In this document: piece by piece, positions 34,130 to 47,099 of the stretch
Position numbering within the stretch: the first letter of the stretch is position 1
How the letters are laid out: every line of letters begins with the position of its first letter
Assembly: GCF_000237925.1 (NCBI RefSeq)
Contig: NW_017386022.1
Coordinates: 124,001-188,000, forward strand
Length of the DNA stretch: 64,000 bases
Source of the DNA: Schistosoma mansoni
Lineage: Eukaryota > Platyhelminthes > Trematoda > Strigeidida > Schistosomatidae
Direction: 5' to 3'
Program-made: the position numbers and the translations under genes
Notes under the pieces: generated by a model
What the model saw: the letters and a program-made list of their open reading frames with translations, nothing else
The model's database searches: none
What the model was told of the DNA's origin: nothing

Positions 34130-35380
34130 TAATAGGACCATGGTATAAGAAGAGGTTGTACCTGTTGGTTCTGGAGCTATAACTCTGGTTTTACCAGAAT
34201 AATAGCTAGTGCTTCAGTAATGCTAAGAAGATGGAATTAAATTGCCTTTGGCAGCTTTCCACTTATCTTATAGACGACTGTGAACCCAGAACCCTCTTTG
34301 ATTAAATGGACTGTGTTTACGAAGTGTTCGTTCATTGAACTTCTTATTGAGCCATTCTGATCTCCTTTCAGCCAAACCGGGGTAATGTTTTCGAATTTTG
34401 TGGAAAAAATTCGCATTGAATAACCTATATACCCTGCCTCCTCGTTAACAGCTAAATTGATAAACGCATATAGAATTAGTCAAATGAGATAATTTATCCT
34501 TAAGATTACTGGTGAACGTTGAAGAGAACACCATTCGCAGAGTTGCTGCTAAGAATATCCAAATGAGAGAGCAGGAAATTCTCCTCCTTAGAACGTCTGC
34601 AGCTATATCACCTTCGAAATCGATGTTCATATAATGTTTTTTTTTCTGTGGAGGTTATTTGTGATTCAGGCGGTTTGAGTTTTATATTCTTGCCAATAAA
34701 TGTCGGTAGATTCATATTTCTAATAAACACTTTCTTAAGGAGGCTCAGTTTGTCATCTATGACCTCGCGAAGGTTTCCTGTAGATGGATCTTCTTAGAGT
34801 TTCGTCGTGTTTTTTGTAATTAAGACATCAAGAAAGAGAATACTTTGTTTGTTTTCAACTTCAAGTATACAATTTAATACCGAGTGGCGGCTATGAAATG
34901 TCTTTAGAAGATGATTCAGATCATATTTATTGTCAAAAATGATACAAATATCATTCACGTACCTTTTGTTCAAGTGGAGGTTGTTGATGGTCGTTTTACG
35001 TTTATTGTATTCTAGACTGACCATGAAAATACCTGTTAATAATGAATCAGGAGGGGATCCCAATGCTATACTGTTCTTTCACCTATCAATTACTTCCAGT
35101 TCAGCCTATTAATCAACAGTCTTCTTAAACTGCAAATTTAGAGATGGATTTTCTGAAGTAATATTGGGCAACTGTGACCGTTATATTTTACCAATAATTG
35201 AAATGTGAGAGATACTTTCAGTATTTACTAATTGTTGTTGAGGGATAGATAGAAGTGGTTGATTTTTGCAGCATATATCGAGGAGTTTTATTTAGTGCTT
35301 TAGTGCGATAGTTCGTAGTTGAAGACATAAAAAACCTGGGTTTGATATCATGTAAGGTTCTGGTTAGGTATTGTTAAATA
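34130..35380 (-). mobile_element. Penelope-like element, decayed (copy 2)
   Basis: On the minus strand from 35063 to 34794 a Penelope-type reverse transcriptase is visible: MGSPPDSLLTGIFMVSLEYN (motif B region), YVNDICIIFDNKY (motif C, YVND for YVDD) and SILFLDVLITKN. The segment 34630-34445 continues to NSICVYQFSC, the start of a GIY-YIG nuclease domain. Its remnants go on to about 34150. Frames are broken in several places, and the edges are approximate. It differs from the copy at 38195-40476 and is closer to the pieces at 47.1 and 49.8 kb. Confidence 0.75.
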
Positions 35381-37439
35381 GTCCAAAATTGAGATACAAC
35401 GAATTTTCAGTGCTCTATGATTCTCACTGGTTCTTTGTTTTATGTCATTTCGTAATGAGAAATAATTTTGTAATAGTCCCATTTTATTTTGGAAAGTTCT
35501 TGCGTAACACGATTTTAGCTAAATGAATCTATTTTTAACTTCATAGAGAATATTGTGCCTCATTTTAAAATCATCACTGTTTACAGGAAGACTCATACAA
35601 GGAAAGAGACTAAGAACAGTATCTACCCCTAAGTGATAAAAATTTAATCTAATCGCAATATTCCCATTGGTTTACCAATATACTTTCCTGTAGGAATCAA
35701 GAGGACTCCTAATTGTTTCATCTAATTTACACTACTCAAATAAAATTCTGAAAACACATGCATCATACTGGGTATTTCTCAACCATTATAAAAATAATAC
35801 GTAAAATTGAACTCTTTCATATCAAAAAACATAAGCAACTTAATATTTGTCTACCATTCAAGCTATGAATGTTACATTTTCCTTTCATTTCAATTATTTA
35901 TTTACAGTGTAGCTGTATGGATTGTAAGTCAATGAAATCCAAATGATCATTTCTTTCCTTCTTTCTTTCTTTCTAAGAACTATTCATACTACACTATGTA
36001 AATTTTACAAATAAGAGTCTGTGTACTCCTTATTTGGAAATGAGATTATGCGTCTACAAATTAAATTACTGACAAAATGTAAATGCTTATTTACTAACCA
36101 AAGTTTACAAAATATCAATAACTAGTTATTGATTGATTTTGCCGAAGGTGTGTGTGAAAGAGAGACAGACAGATAAAAAGAGAGTCTAACAAAACGATTC
36201 CGTACGACGATACGTTAACTTTTGCATATAATTATAGTAGAAAAAAATTTATGATCCAACTCTTTAATACACTATGCCAACGCAAACATTTATTGATTGG
36301 AAACATTAGGTCAAGCTTTTAACCATGAATTATCAAATCTGTGGTGTTTATTAATCAGAAATAGGTATCCTTTCAATATTCATTAAGAAAAACCTGGAAG
36401 CTAAACTCCAACCTAAAAAACTGGTTACAGTAACTAAGGGAACCCTTTTGTAAAAGCAGTGAGTTTGAGGTAGCTAATACAGTCAAATTCCAAAAAAAAT
36501 AGACTCGTGAAATATTTGAGAAAAACGTTTGATTTCGCCCAGCCGTCTCCTGTCTTCCCTAGCTTTCCTCTGGTTTAAGATATTTTAATCTGTTTTTGAT
36601 TTGGGCTACAAAGATGTTGATCCATAAGTTTACTTGATTTTGTGAAGAAGCCTACATTAGTCCCGAAAAGCGTGCGCTTTATAAGTGTGTCTTTAAGTAC
36701 TACAGAGTGCACTATTTAAAAGCAAAAGTGTAATCAAGAGATCACTCCTAGAACAACTCATCAATTGAAAACACATTGCTATGCCAAAAATATCATTCGA
36801 AATTATATACGTCGTCAAAATATCAGGCTCACTGGGAGTACAACTCAAAAATATATCCAGTTTGAAACTTCAGCGATTCGAGTCTGTACTCTTTGGGGAA
36901 GAGTGGCTCATGAGACCTCATCCCACGGCTTAAACAATTTTCCATTTTTATACTTTGTGTTTCGTTAATTATATTATTTTCTGAAATTTTCATATTTATT
37001 AATTATTTTGAAAATGGCAAAAAAAAGATTCTAGCAGAACAGCATGAAGTCATCTTATTTCGTTGCTTCTCGTCAGATGCTTACAACCTATGATATTTAA
37101 AACATAATTACGAAATGGGTTGAAATTACTTACATCAAAGAGTTTAGTTGGAAGATATGTTGATGCACATTAGTATAGTATAGCAAGGGTGTAAACAAAC
37201 TTAATAGACCGAATATTGTAAACATTTACCTTATGTAAAAGAAAATTCTACAGCAGCTGAAACAATCAATTACATAATGAGTAGACTCTTATAATAATAA
37301 AATGAGTAAAGCACAGTCAATGAAATATGACTACTAATCTGTAAGATAATCAAAATAGAAACTCAGTGATGTAATAAATGCAGAAAAGAGTTTTTAAAAT
37401 AGATTTAAAGATGCAACGAAGGAATATTTATCACCAGAA
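35381..37439. other. no gene seen
   Basis: AT-rich DNA with a short (TTCT)n tract at about 35957-35975 and no supported gene. Confidence 0.4.
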
Positions 37440-37775
37440 CAAGGAAAGATTAATAACCATCGCTTTTTGAACACATTAATCAGGTTTTTGACGCCTGATA
37501 GCAACGGCTTCAGTAAACCTCAGAAGACTGGATTTTGGCTGTCTATTAATCAACTTCAAAGATTGCAAGGTATCGACCAAATGTTCTGTATCCAAGAGAT
37601 GTTTGGTAGTTACACTGCTTACAGTTTTTCTTTCTCTCGTTCTGAAGCTCATGCTCAAAAAACTAAGATGTGCCCTCCTTTCTGTTCGCCTATAAAGGTG
37701 TTTAATATCACATATACAGCCTTTCATGTCTTCTTCAACTTCATATTTATAAAGGGAAGAGTTGCCATTCATACT
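37440..37775 (-). mobile_element. Penelope-like element fragment, C-terminal nuclease end (copy 3)
   Basis: The minus strand reads HLLDTEHLVDTLQSLKLINR, then SSLLRFTEAVAIRRQKPD. This is the ending typical of Penelope-like proteins after the GIY-YIG domain (EA.AIR..KP). The 5' part of the element is absent. Confidence 0.65.
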
Positions 37776-38194
37776 TCTGTAACTTGAAATTTCTTTGATA
37801 TATTGGTGACAACATTAATAATGTTTGATTTTGTACAGTTTAAAAGACAAAACAGTAAAAGAAATCACATCCATCATCATCTACAAATCAAACTATGCTA
37901 GCTACAAAAAATACTACACTAAACAGTCAAACTATCTAGCTTAGAGGATTTAATAACACAGAAATCATCCATTCAAGCTATAAATCGTCTCTATCATTTC
38001 TATTTATGATATAGAAGTGATAAGAATTGAAAACAGCAATCATTTATATCTATAACAAAAGTCTGATTTGAAAGTTAAATTATTCGGTCTGTCTTTGTTG
38101 AATAATTCTAGGGAACAAACTTTTGAAAAGTGATGTAATTTTAGTAGGTATAAACTTGTAAATGTTGTTATATTTAGAAGCTATCTAAACATTT

Positions 38195-40476
38195 ATCGGT
38201 ATCATTACCAAGTTTTGATTTGATAATTTTGAATAAATTGAGTATTAGGTAGATTGTTATGAATAAATAATTATATTTGTATTATCCCAATGAGTAGAAA
38301 AATTAGAGTTTCTGACGTTTCGTGACTCAGTGTAAGCCACTTCTTCAGAGAATGAATAACCGAGTTCACATTAATCCAAGTTTAAATAGTACAACGGGAC
38401 AACACGAATATTAGGTGCGATCAATCAAAAAACAGATCTGAATAAATCAATGTCATGTCATTTCATTTCGGTCAAAGTGATTCATAAGCGACATGTATGT
38501 AATTTTGTGTGTATGTATGCATTGTTAATGATGAAAAATGTGTGACAAAGGATAAAGTTTAATTTGTAACGTAATGGTGTGAAATTGTAAATAATATCAG
38601 ACTAGGTGACTAGGATAGATAGTCCAAGTAGGATGTATGGTAAGGTCTTCCTTTCTATTGAGAGCAGTAGGATTAGGAGGTTTCTTTGTGTACCTAATAT
38701 GTTCTTTGGCGCAAGTCAAGATTTCGCGAGATGACTCTCCAATATAGAAGGCATCACAATCGACACAACCTAATTTGTAGACGCAGTTCTGTGTCGACAT
38801 GAAACGGATTTTTTCTTTTAATCGAACTAAAGTATTTCGAAGTGTGTTCGTTGTCCTGTAATATACTTTAATTCTGTATTGTCTTAGGATCCTTTGGAGT
38901 TCTTCAGTTGTGCCATGACGGTAAGGTGAAACCGCAGTACCAATCTATGGCATTTCATTCGAGTTATTATTATTATTACGTACTAAACTGTCTTGTTTTA
39001 ATAAACTTCTAATAATCTTCATAGGAAAATTATTGAATTGTAAGATGCTAATTACATTCTTTTGTTCTTTTCGTTTGTCCCCTTCTGAAGTGATGATCTT
39101 GTTGGCTCTTCTAAAAAGATTTAAGGCTAACGAGATTTTAGCACTGAACGGATGTGCTGAATGGAAGTCAATATAACGATTAGAGTGTGTGGGCTTTCGG
39201 TAGATGGATAGATCTAGAACTCCATTTACATTCCTTTTCACTAAGCAATCTAAGAAAGGTAGCTCACCATGTTCATTTTCATTCTCATCCGTGAATTTGA
39301 TGTGAGATGAAAGTGTATTTATCCGTTTTGAAAACGATCTTAGATGAGTCATTTTTATCACTACAAATGTATCATCTACATATCTAAGCCAAATTCGTGG
39401 TTTGATGTCGTTGGAGAAGATATTTGATTCTTCGTGTGCCATAAAATGGTTGGCCACAATCGGGGACACGGAGGAACCCATTGCTACACCATTTATTTGT
39501 CTGTATAACATTCCGTTGAAGGTGAATAGAGTCGAATTTAAGCAGAGTTTTACAGATCTCATTATTAAACTGATGCTTAAAGGACATCTGTCAGACAGAG
39601 TATTGTCATTCTCTAGTAAGCCACTAATGAATTCTAAGCATTTATCAATAGGAATCCTAGTATATAACGAGTCAACATCAAAGCTTACCAAGACTTCATT
39701 CTTCTCCATAATTAGTTCCGATAATTTTGATTTAAAGTCATATATATCTTTAATCATATTATTTAAGTTGAGCTGTAGTGGCTTTATTATGCTGCTTAGA
39801 TATTTAGATAAAGCATATATCGGTGTGCTGGTAAAGTCTACTATCGATCTTAGAGGGATATCTGGTTTATGAATTTTCAGTAAACCATAAAACCGTGAAG
39901 TATTACATGATTTAGGATACAGAGCAAACCAAAGCGAGGCTCTAATGACTGGTTTTTAGCTCTTTCAAAAGTTCACCTGTTTCTGATTTGACTTTATTTT
40001 TAATCGTTTGAGAATTTAATGGATTGATCTTTTCATATGGTCTTGTGGCAAGATGTTCAGGAGCTTTATTGATTTAATCTGTTCTATTCATGACCACTGT
40101 TGTGTTGCTTTTGTCTGCTTTTGTGATTATAATCGTTTTGTCTTTTTGAAACGAATGCAAAGCCTTGTATTCTTCTTTTGAGATGTTTGGTGTAAGGTGT
40201 TTTTGTTTAGTCAAGATATGGAATGTCTTTTGACGTAATAAATGCGATTCTTTTTCTGGTAGTTGTGCGATTATTGGCTCTATAATTGGAGCAACTTCAA
40301 GAGTACTAAGTGGTTTTTTATGTAAATTGAAATTTAATCCTTTCTCCAGTAGGGTGATTTCATGATTCGTTAAGTTTCTGTCAGACAAATTATGAACAAT
40401 TCTTAGATCATTCGAATTAGATTTTATTGCTGCCGTTTTCTTATCTTTCTTTCTTTGATCTTTTCAAATTTATTTA
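38195..40476 (-). mobile_element. Penelope-like element, 5'-truncated (copy 1)
   Basis: The insertion is 2,282 bp with a 13-bp target duplication. On the minus strand: an N-terminal part (40388-40074, KADKSNTTVVMNR); the reverse transcriptase (39757-38945) with FDVDSLYTRIP (motif A), GVAMGSSVSPIVANHFM (B), WLRYVDDTFVV (C, the catalytic aspartates), FLDCLVKRN and IYRKPTHSNRYID; then GIY-YIG nuclease remnants (38800-38597, CVYKLGCVDCDAFYIGES). A hammerhead motif lies near the 3' end (38306-38356). Stops and frame changes lie between the parts, so it is not active. No second hammerhead or repeated terminus was found near 40476, so the 5' end is truncated. Confidence 0.9.
38306..38356 (-). ncRNA. 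hammerhead ribozyme of the Penelope-like element
   Basis: On the minus strand the core CTGAAGA (38342-38348) is followed by stem II GTGGC with GTCAC (one G-U), then GAAA (38318-38321), a minimal stem III ACGT, and the triplet GTC (38314-38316). Stem I is TTCT with AGAA. All invariant core bases are present. Minimal hammerheads with almost no stem III are known from Penelope-like elements, where pairing of two copies is thought to be needed for cleavage. Confidence 0.8.
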
Positions 40477-40757
40477 TATCTAAACATTTCCTCATTGAGT
40501 TCGTCTTAATATTGAATAACTTCTGTTGTTATCTAATTTATTTGTCAAAAATGTCGAACAAATGCTTTATCTATAGTATCTTTGTCTTACCTAATTGTCT
40601 CAATAACATCACATTGATAATCACTTCATTTTTTAAGGTGCATGCATGTTATCAATTTGATTGTATGTGATAGTATGTTCTGATCATGTAATCTTAATTG
40701 GTTGCTCAGTTTAAGGAGAAAATGTTACTCATACAAGGGATAAAATTATATTATCCT

Positions 40758-41415
40758 TTTATTTTGTGTTACTGATTATAGTTAATTTTGCTCGAATAAT
40801 CAATTACCTGTTAGGGAATTTTTATCAATAATCAATTTAATAGTTCCTCAGACGAGTAGGTGATTGAAGTGTGGGTCGATCATTAGTTATCACTTAAAAT
40901 AATCATGAAGATGTGCTAGGACCAGCGTAGAAAATATTTTATAGTAGGACTTAAATTGTGACATTTAATGTTTCATTTCTTTACACCGATTAATTGTGAA
41001 ATGAACTTTTCTGAACACTGACCTTTCAGTTATCTTTTATGCTGATTTCATTAAACCAATGAAACGGTATATATAATGATAATCTATATAAACACACTTT
41101 TGTAATCATTCAGTCTAAATTAATACTTACAGAGACCATCACCTTAATTATGCTGTCTTCTCTAAATTTTGTTGGGTAATTATCATGACTTTCTTAAAAC
41201 TCTTTCCATGACATGCTTATTTCTTTTTTTATGTCACTTAATCCTGGTTTAAAAGAACCTTATAAAGAGGAATAGTCAGTTGTTTATCAGTTGTTTGAAA
41301 AACAGATCATAAATGTTTTCACTAATACTGTAGGATTTACTGTATTGGAACTGTTCCAGGGGAAAAAGCGGAATTGGTGTAGAGTATTTTAGCTTAATTT
41401 ATAAATTAATGAATG
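40758..41415. other. no gene seen
   Basis: AT-rich DNA between repeat unit U and the solo LTR. Confidence 0.4.
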
Positions 41416-41924
41416 TGTTATGTCCTAATAAGAATGGTGAATGGTATCTTTGGGATCCATTTATGAACCAATACTATGAATATATTTTTATCCTATAATC
41501 GGTAAATAACTAAACTAGTCATATTCATGTCCTCCTTATTATGAGCTTTATTTTGACCTATGAACTATTGTAATACAATTTACCATCCTTGAATTAGGCC
41601 CTGTCTATCATTTACTATCTTATTCACAGCCACATTTGGCCAAATCTTGTACAAATGTTGTATTCCTATTTTATGGTACGATGTGGTGTGTCTGTTTGGT
41701 ATATAAACACAGTGTGTTTGAAATAAATGATTCATACTGCATAGGTTGAGATTGGTGTTCTGGACTTAACTGGCTGTACAAGGCAGAAATGAGGACCGAT
41801 AAGTACTCAAGACTGCTCGCACGGGTTTTATGCGTCACTGGTCCGATCGATAAGTCACTGCTCTCTAATTGGTGGTATTATCAAGTTATACATTAACAGG
41901 GCCCACACGCCACAAGTTATAACA
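41416..41924 (+). repeat. solo LTR (family 2) with 5-bp target duplication
   Basis: A 509-bp block starts TGTTAT and ends ATAACA, which are inverted ends. GAATG stands directly before (41411-41415) and directly after it (41925-41929), the 5-bp duplication expected of LTR elements. Inside lie TATATAAA (41700-41707) and AATAAA (41722-41727). Relatives are at 7592-8366 and 42951-43155. The family is not recognised (gypsy or BEL are both possible). A fossil: only the LTR remains. Confidence 0.8.
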
Positions 41925-41929
41925 GAATG

Positions 41930-42950
41930 TTACCTTGATTCTGCTACTTTTAATTTCCTGTGTTAGTTCCATCGAAAAAAACATAGCTTAACAAATATGA
42001 GCAGTAAAATAAAATATCTGAGACTTTTCGGAATGAGTTGTTTTTCATTCTCTAGGAAAATTCACAACTTCAACGTTTTCAATGTTGACTGAGATAACAG
42101 ATGTATTATTTATTCCGTTTTCTGATATTTCATCAACCATAAGTAAACTATTTATTTTACTGTCTTGTTGTTCGATTCATGTTTAATGTTCTGCATCATT
42201 TGAATAAAATGTAAATTGTGAAGGTTTTTTAAACCAATAATCAAAATGTTCCATTTAAAAATGACTTAATATTAGGCTGTTAGTATTGGTAAACTTCAAT
42301 GAGGTCTGATTAGATATTAAGTTGGTATCATTGAACACATGGAATAACACATGGAATCGGCGTTACAATAAACTACGAGCAACAAGAACTATCAACGGTC
42401 AGTGATAGAGGTATTTATTTTTGTTTTACTGAAGCTGTTGTATAAATCAACTGTGAATTTTATGAATAGTTCATTTTGACACGGTCTTTGTAGACAATGA
42501 ACCTTGGTTATAAAGGTCTAACATGATCACATGACTAGTTAATTGTTAACAAACGGAAGAAATTGTTGGTTCATCTGTATAACTAAACTTCTTAGAAGGG
42601 ATTTGGAAAGAATTCTTTGAAATAAAAAAAACAGTTATTTAGAAAAAAGCCATTGTTTCGTCTATTTACTAAGGTTCCCTCATAAATAATTATCGATTTC
42701 AATAATATCACCTGTATCACAGTGAGGAAAATGTCATGATTATTATTTTGATTGAAATCCTTATTGAACAATTTACGATAACTTCCTTATAAATTCGATA
42801 GGCATGCAAACAAAACTTCATAAGTCGTCTTGTATTCTTTCCTAGTAATTGAAATCTTCAAAATTCTCTACATTGTTTCATCAATTTTTAGGCTTACAAA
42901 CGTACTTCTTTTCTTAAAAATGCTGTAGTACATACTTACCCTTGACAAAC
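41930..42950. other. no gene seen
   Basis: AT-rich DNA without supported features. Confidence 0.4.
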
Positions 42951-43155
42951 TATTATATCCCGTGGAGAATTATGAATGGTAACTCTGAGGATTATTTATG
43001 GACCAATGTGATATGTATATTTTCTATTGTATAATTGTTAAGTAACTAAACTATTCATATTCGTGTCCCTCTTTTTATAAGCTTTATTTTGACCTATAGA
43101 CTATTGTTATACGATTTACCATTCTTTAGTTATCCCTAGTCCATTAATTACTGTG
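42951..43155 (+). repeat. LTR family 2, partial copy
   Basis: It matches the first 200 bp of the LTRs at 41416 and 7592 (ATATCCCGTGGAGAATTATG, then GAATGGTAACTCTGAGG, GTAACTAAACTATTCATATT). Similarity ends near 43155, so the rest is missing. A fossil. Confidence 0.65.
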
Positions 43156-45549
43156 TTATTTACTGTGTGTTATTACTATGTTATTTTACGCATCAGCGAT
43201 TAGTGCTGATGTATCGGCCTCAAATTTCTATTCCCTTCATCCTGTAGTTATTCATTTGATCAATACCATGCGTCAGTAAGTGCATGAATAGATGTGAACT
43301 TTTCTAATGGAGCGAATTATGTTTATACCTGGCATTCAGAACAATATAATTTATCGGTACATATTAAAGACAATTTGATCCAAGCCATGGCATTCGCTCG
43401 ATAATCCTATTAAGATTTTTCTATTTAAGTCTCAGGTCTTCTCATTAGAAAAAACACATTTAAACAAAACAAAAATCTATTTCAGAACTCCCTTCATCAT
43501 ATCCTTGATTGTATGAGGGAGTGTAGTTAGTAAACGTTATTTAAGATTACATTATGTAACTCTATCCGTATATATTTTAACTATTCAATAGCTGATGGTG
43601 TTTTCTAAAATGGTTAGTTTGCAGAAATGTGCGTTTAGCAGACATAAAGTCTAAAATTACTTAAAATATTAAACGTTAACTGTTATCAAAGCTACTGGAA
43701 TTCGTTAATGACGAAGGAAAAGCAAAGGTGATCTGTACTGGCTTACGATCTATCTAAGTGAGTCAAAATAAAAGATACCTTTGATCAGTCTTATATTTAT
43801 TGATTATTTAGTATTACACTTTGGTTAAGCCACAGAGTTTCAAAGTTTTAATTCGTTTACATGACGTGGAAGAATATATTAGCCTGCGAAATTGTGCGTT
43901 GTGACACTTTTTTGCTAACAACGTAAAGTTTAGTTCATACTTATTTCTGTAAATCTGATTCAAAGAAGAATCGGACAGTAGTGAAATCGACGCTAAAATT
44001 GAACAAAACTGATTATAAATTACATCGATTAATCTGATGTAAATATATACATACTACTCATAGATATTAGTTGTGATATTATGGACAGTATATGATTTAA
44101 ATTTATTATGAATTAACCAGTGGCTTTCTTCCTTCATTCAAATGTTGATTGATAGTTCTAAGGAACAGTATTTTTATAAGTTCCTTTGTATAAATAACGG
44201 AAGATATTACTGAAAATAATATTTTTAAATAAAGGAACTACGGGTTAAGCAGTATTAAAATGATGAGATAGCAAGGTTTATAAGACTTCGATCATACAAT
44301 ACTTCTTTACGAATCTAGATAATACTGTTCAAGATTACGTAATGAAACTAGTTGGTATCAAGTTGATTTATCCTTCATTGTGGGAATATGAAGGCAAATT
44401 ATGTTTTTATTTTTTCTGGATTCATGTAAATATAAATACTATTATCACAACGTTGCTAATACACACATTTTTGAAACATCTGTGATTCGATCAAGAGGGT
44501 GAACAAAATACTGCTGGAAATTCAGCAATAAAAAAGCTGAACTATGACATTTCTTTCTAATTTCCATGAACAACATTAATAGGACAATAATGTTTAATGA
44601 ACCTGTTAATGCATTATTAAGAGAATAAGTTTTTAGATTCGGGGCTTCGTGTAATGAATTACCTTATCCTAAATAATCGTCCATAAATCGGTAACTAATA
44701 GTTCTGTTTTAATGAATTTCGCCAAACAAAAAGCTAATTATAATTCACTTATAAATGAATATAAACGCGCACAAAACTTTACACCTTCAGAATAAGAGTG
44801 AAGTTATTTGAATTTGTGTAATAGACATCTTTTATCTCAATTAACGGAAAATTAATCATTACTGGATGTCTAAAAGCAAATGACTGACATTTTCGCTCAT
44901 TCTCATTTAACACGAATAACAGATAAAATGTATTGAGTAATAGTGATAATAATAGTCAACGGAAAGTGACTGAAGTTAGTTGTTTAATTTTCAATCTCGA
45001 CACTTTTACTTAAAGCCTTCTATGGTCTCACTATTATTCGGTATAGGCCACGATAATGAACAAATAACGAAATATATTTATCGTGCTATTATTCTCAAAA
45101 GTCCAAATCAATAAATTTATTTGCTCTTTTGATTGTCAGTTGTCAGTGATAGGAGCTGAATTAAAACCTTTCAAAATCTACGTGAGTTTACTTATTAATG
45201 AAGAACATGAATGTAAACGATGTTTTTATGTAATTAGATCATTTGATTTTATTGATTAATAGCCAACTCTATTCAAGTGTCAATAAAACACTACGGATTA
45301 TGAACAGATGATCCCGTTTCGGCATAGTTCGACCACGAGCTAAAATATTGAAAATAAATTTGCCAAAACGGGCGATAAGAAAAATTTTCACTCTCAAATT
45401 TGCAGAGATACTTTGATATTGTCAGTCTAATTATTATTTCATTTCATACTTTCAGAATGACTACAGATTAGAGCCCCAGATGGGACAATATAAGAGGTAT
45501 TGAAGTAGCACATCATAATTTGATATTTTCAAGGGTTTGTTTGTGAAAA
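43156..45549. other. no gene seen
   Basis: AT-rich DNA with no recognisable coding sequence or repeat. Confidence 0.4.
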
Positions 45550-45660
45550 TCTAGGCTTCACATGCAGGTACATCCAAATGATGAGTTCTAAATGAAATGA
45601 AAATCGCTTCCTGTATTCCATAGCTGTCCACCACCCGTCTCTACCTATAATCCTTGTGAT
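45550..45660 (+). mobile_element. SMalpha-type SINE, 3' remnant
   Basis: ATGCAGGTACATCCAAATGA, a damaged core (AATGATGAG for CTGATGAG), and GTATTCCATAGCTGTCCACC follow the SMalpha order. The tRNA-like head is missing and the ribozyme is dead. Confidence 0.65.
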
Positions 45661-45779
45661 TTAATGACAATATCAATGTTGTTCGCATAGAATGCAAGTA
45701 TGTCAAATAAGATTGATCAATTGAAGTTCTCAACATCAATGGGAAGATTCAAGCAACCAAGAAAAACAAATCAAACGTC

Positions 45780-45980
45780 AGTCTATTGTATAAGCCAGCG
45801 GCTATTCCGACTCAATGGCCAAGTATATAACTCGATGGGATTTAAAGTTAACGGTACTGCGTTCGAGTCCCGGAGTGAACATCAAGTTTTGGACATAGTT
45901 ACTTCCAGCTGATTAGTTCAAAATAGCGTGAAATGCATGACTTGGATTTAACTGCTAGTCACTATCCATCCCGCTTATAT
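45780..45980 (+). mobile_element. SMalpha-type SINE, degraded copy
   Basis: Head ACTCAATGGCCAAGTATATA, box B GCGTTCGAGTCCCGGAGTG (nearly perfect), then CTTCCAGCTGATTAG and TTGGATTTAACTGCTAG. The core CTGATTAG and the lost GAAA show an inactive ribozyme. It is a separate insertion from the remnant 120 bp to the left. Confidence 0.7.
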
Positions 45981-47099
45981 CTATTTAATATTTAAAAAAA
46001 TAATCGAATAAATTTCAGATAAGTTTAAAAACCCATGGAATCGTCTAGATTTAAACCATTCTTTAGGCAAACGATGTAGTGAATATTTGAAATGTTAAAC
46101 AATCTAGTATTACTGTGAAATGAAAGCGCTGTGAGTCGTATGACCCATCTAATCAAGCATTTATATGAATTGTCCTTATATTTGCTCTTTACAAAGTTCA
46201 ATTTTGACTGTATAATTAGCTCTATATGAAAAGTAAAGCAACTTTTATTTACAATGTCTATATCGCATGCTGTTATATCAAGGTATCGAAAGATTGCTTG
46301 GAAAATCATTCTCTGGGTGAATCTGATGTGTGCTTTAACTTAATAACAATCATAATGGATTTTCAGCGATGATTGTTAACACACTCTAATAATTATGAGT
46401 AGGAGAAGAATAACAATGTTTATATTTGATTCAGACGGTTACCGTTGGTCTATAAAAATTCAAATGTATTATTGATCAAAAAGTATAAATTGTGAACAAT
46501 AAAGCTATGAGAGATAAAAAAATTGACTAGGAACAAACAACAATCATGAATTCACTACAATGTGATTGAGAGCTCTTTTCAAATAACAAGTATTTTATTA
46601 GTCAACTAATATTTGAACGAAGAATATTCTTTTCGATAAATTCTCTTCAGGTTCTACAATTCATATATCCGAATTAATAATCCGAAAAAATGGCCAAGTT
46701 AAAGACAAAGTACATAGTTTAATGCATGTAAATTTAGGAATGTCAAATCAAATAGAATAAAATTGTTAATGTTGATATGACTCATATAGAATGTTAACTT
46801 GAATCTGTATATATGTAAAGTGAAAATTTAAGATCCATTGTCAGAATAAATATGGGTCAGATAGGGTGAGAGAGATATGATAGTGCAATTACAATTCGAT
46901 CAAATGGAGTACTAAATTGTGTGAAAAATTAGTGAGACGTAATAAGGAGGGATCAATGCGAAGTGAATGAATCATGTATAGGGGGGATTAATAACGATAT
47001 TTAAATAATAATAATAATAAAATACAAAGATTTGTGAATAAAGATAGGAGAGACAATTACATTTGACTATGAAAGGTCGTAAGTACATAGTCAAATTAG
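45981..47099. other. no gene supported
   Basis: AT-rich DNA. A 94-codon minus-strand frame with an ATG (46309-46025) exists, but it has no recognisable domain and I do not call it. Confidence 0.35.

Larger units (their letters stand above)
37846..40757 (+). repeat. repeat unit U, copy split by a Penelope-like element
   Basis: The flanks 37846-38194 and 40490-40757 together match 31763-32390 closely and in order. The sequence TATCTAAACATTT is present on both sides of the insertion (38182-38194 and 40477-40489) but only once, with one change, in the empty copy (32109-32121). This fixes the insertion edges to the base. Confidence 0.85.

Noticed and set aside
39402-39872. Plus-strand frame of 156 codons opposite the Penelope RT
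   Set aside because: Shadow of the minus-strand reverse transcriptase. The plus-strand protein has no recognisable domain.
46025-46309. 94-codon minus-strand frame with ATG
   Set aside because: No domain, no paralogue in the window, and AT-rich codon content as in the flanks. Not enough to call.
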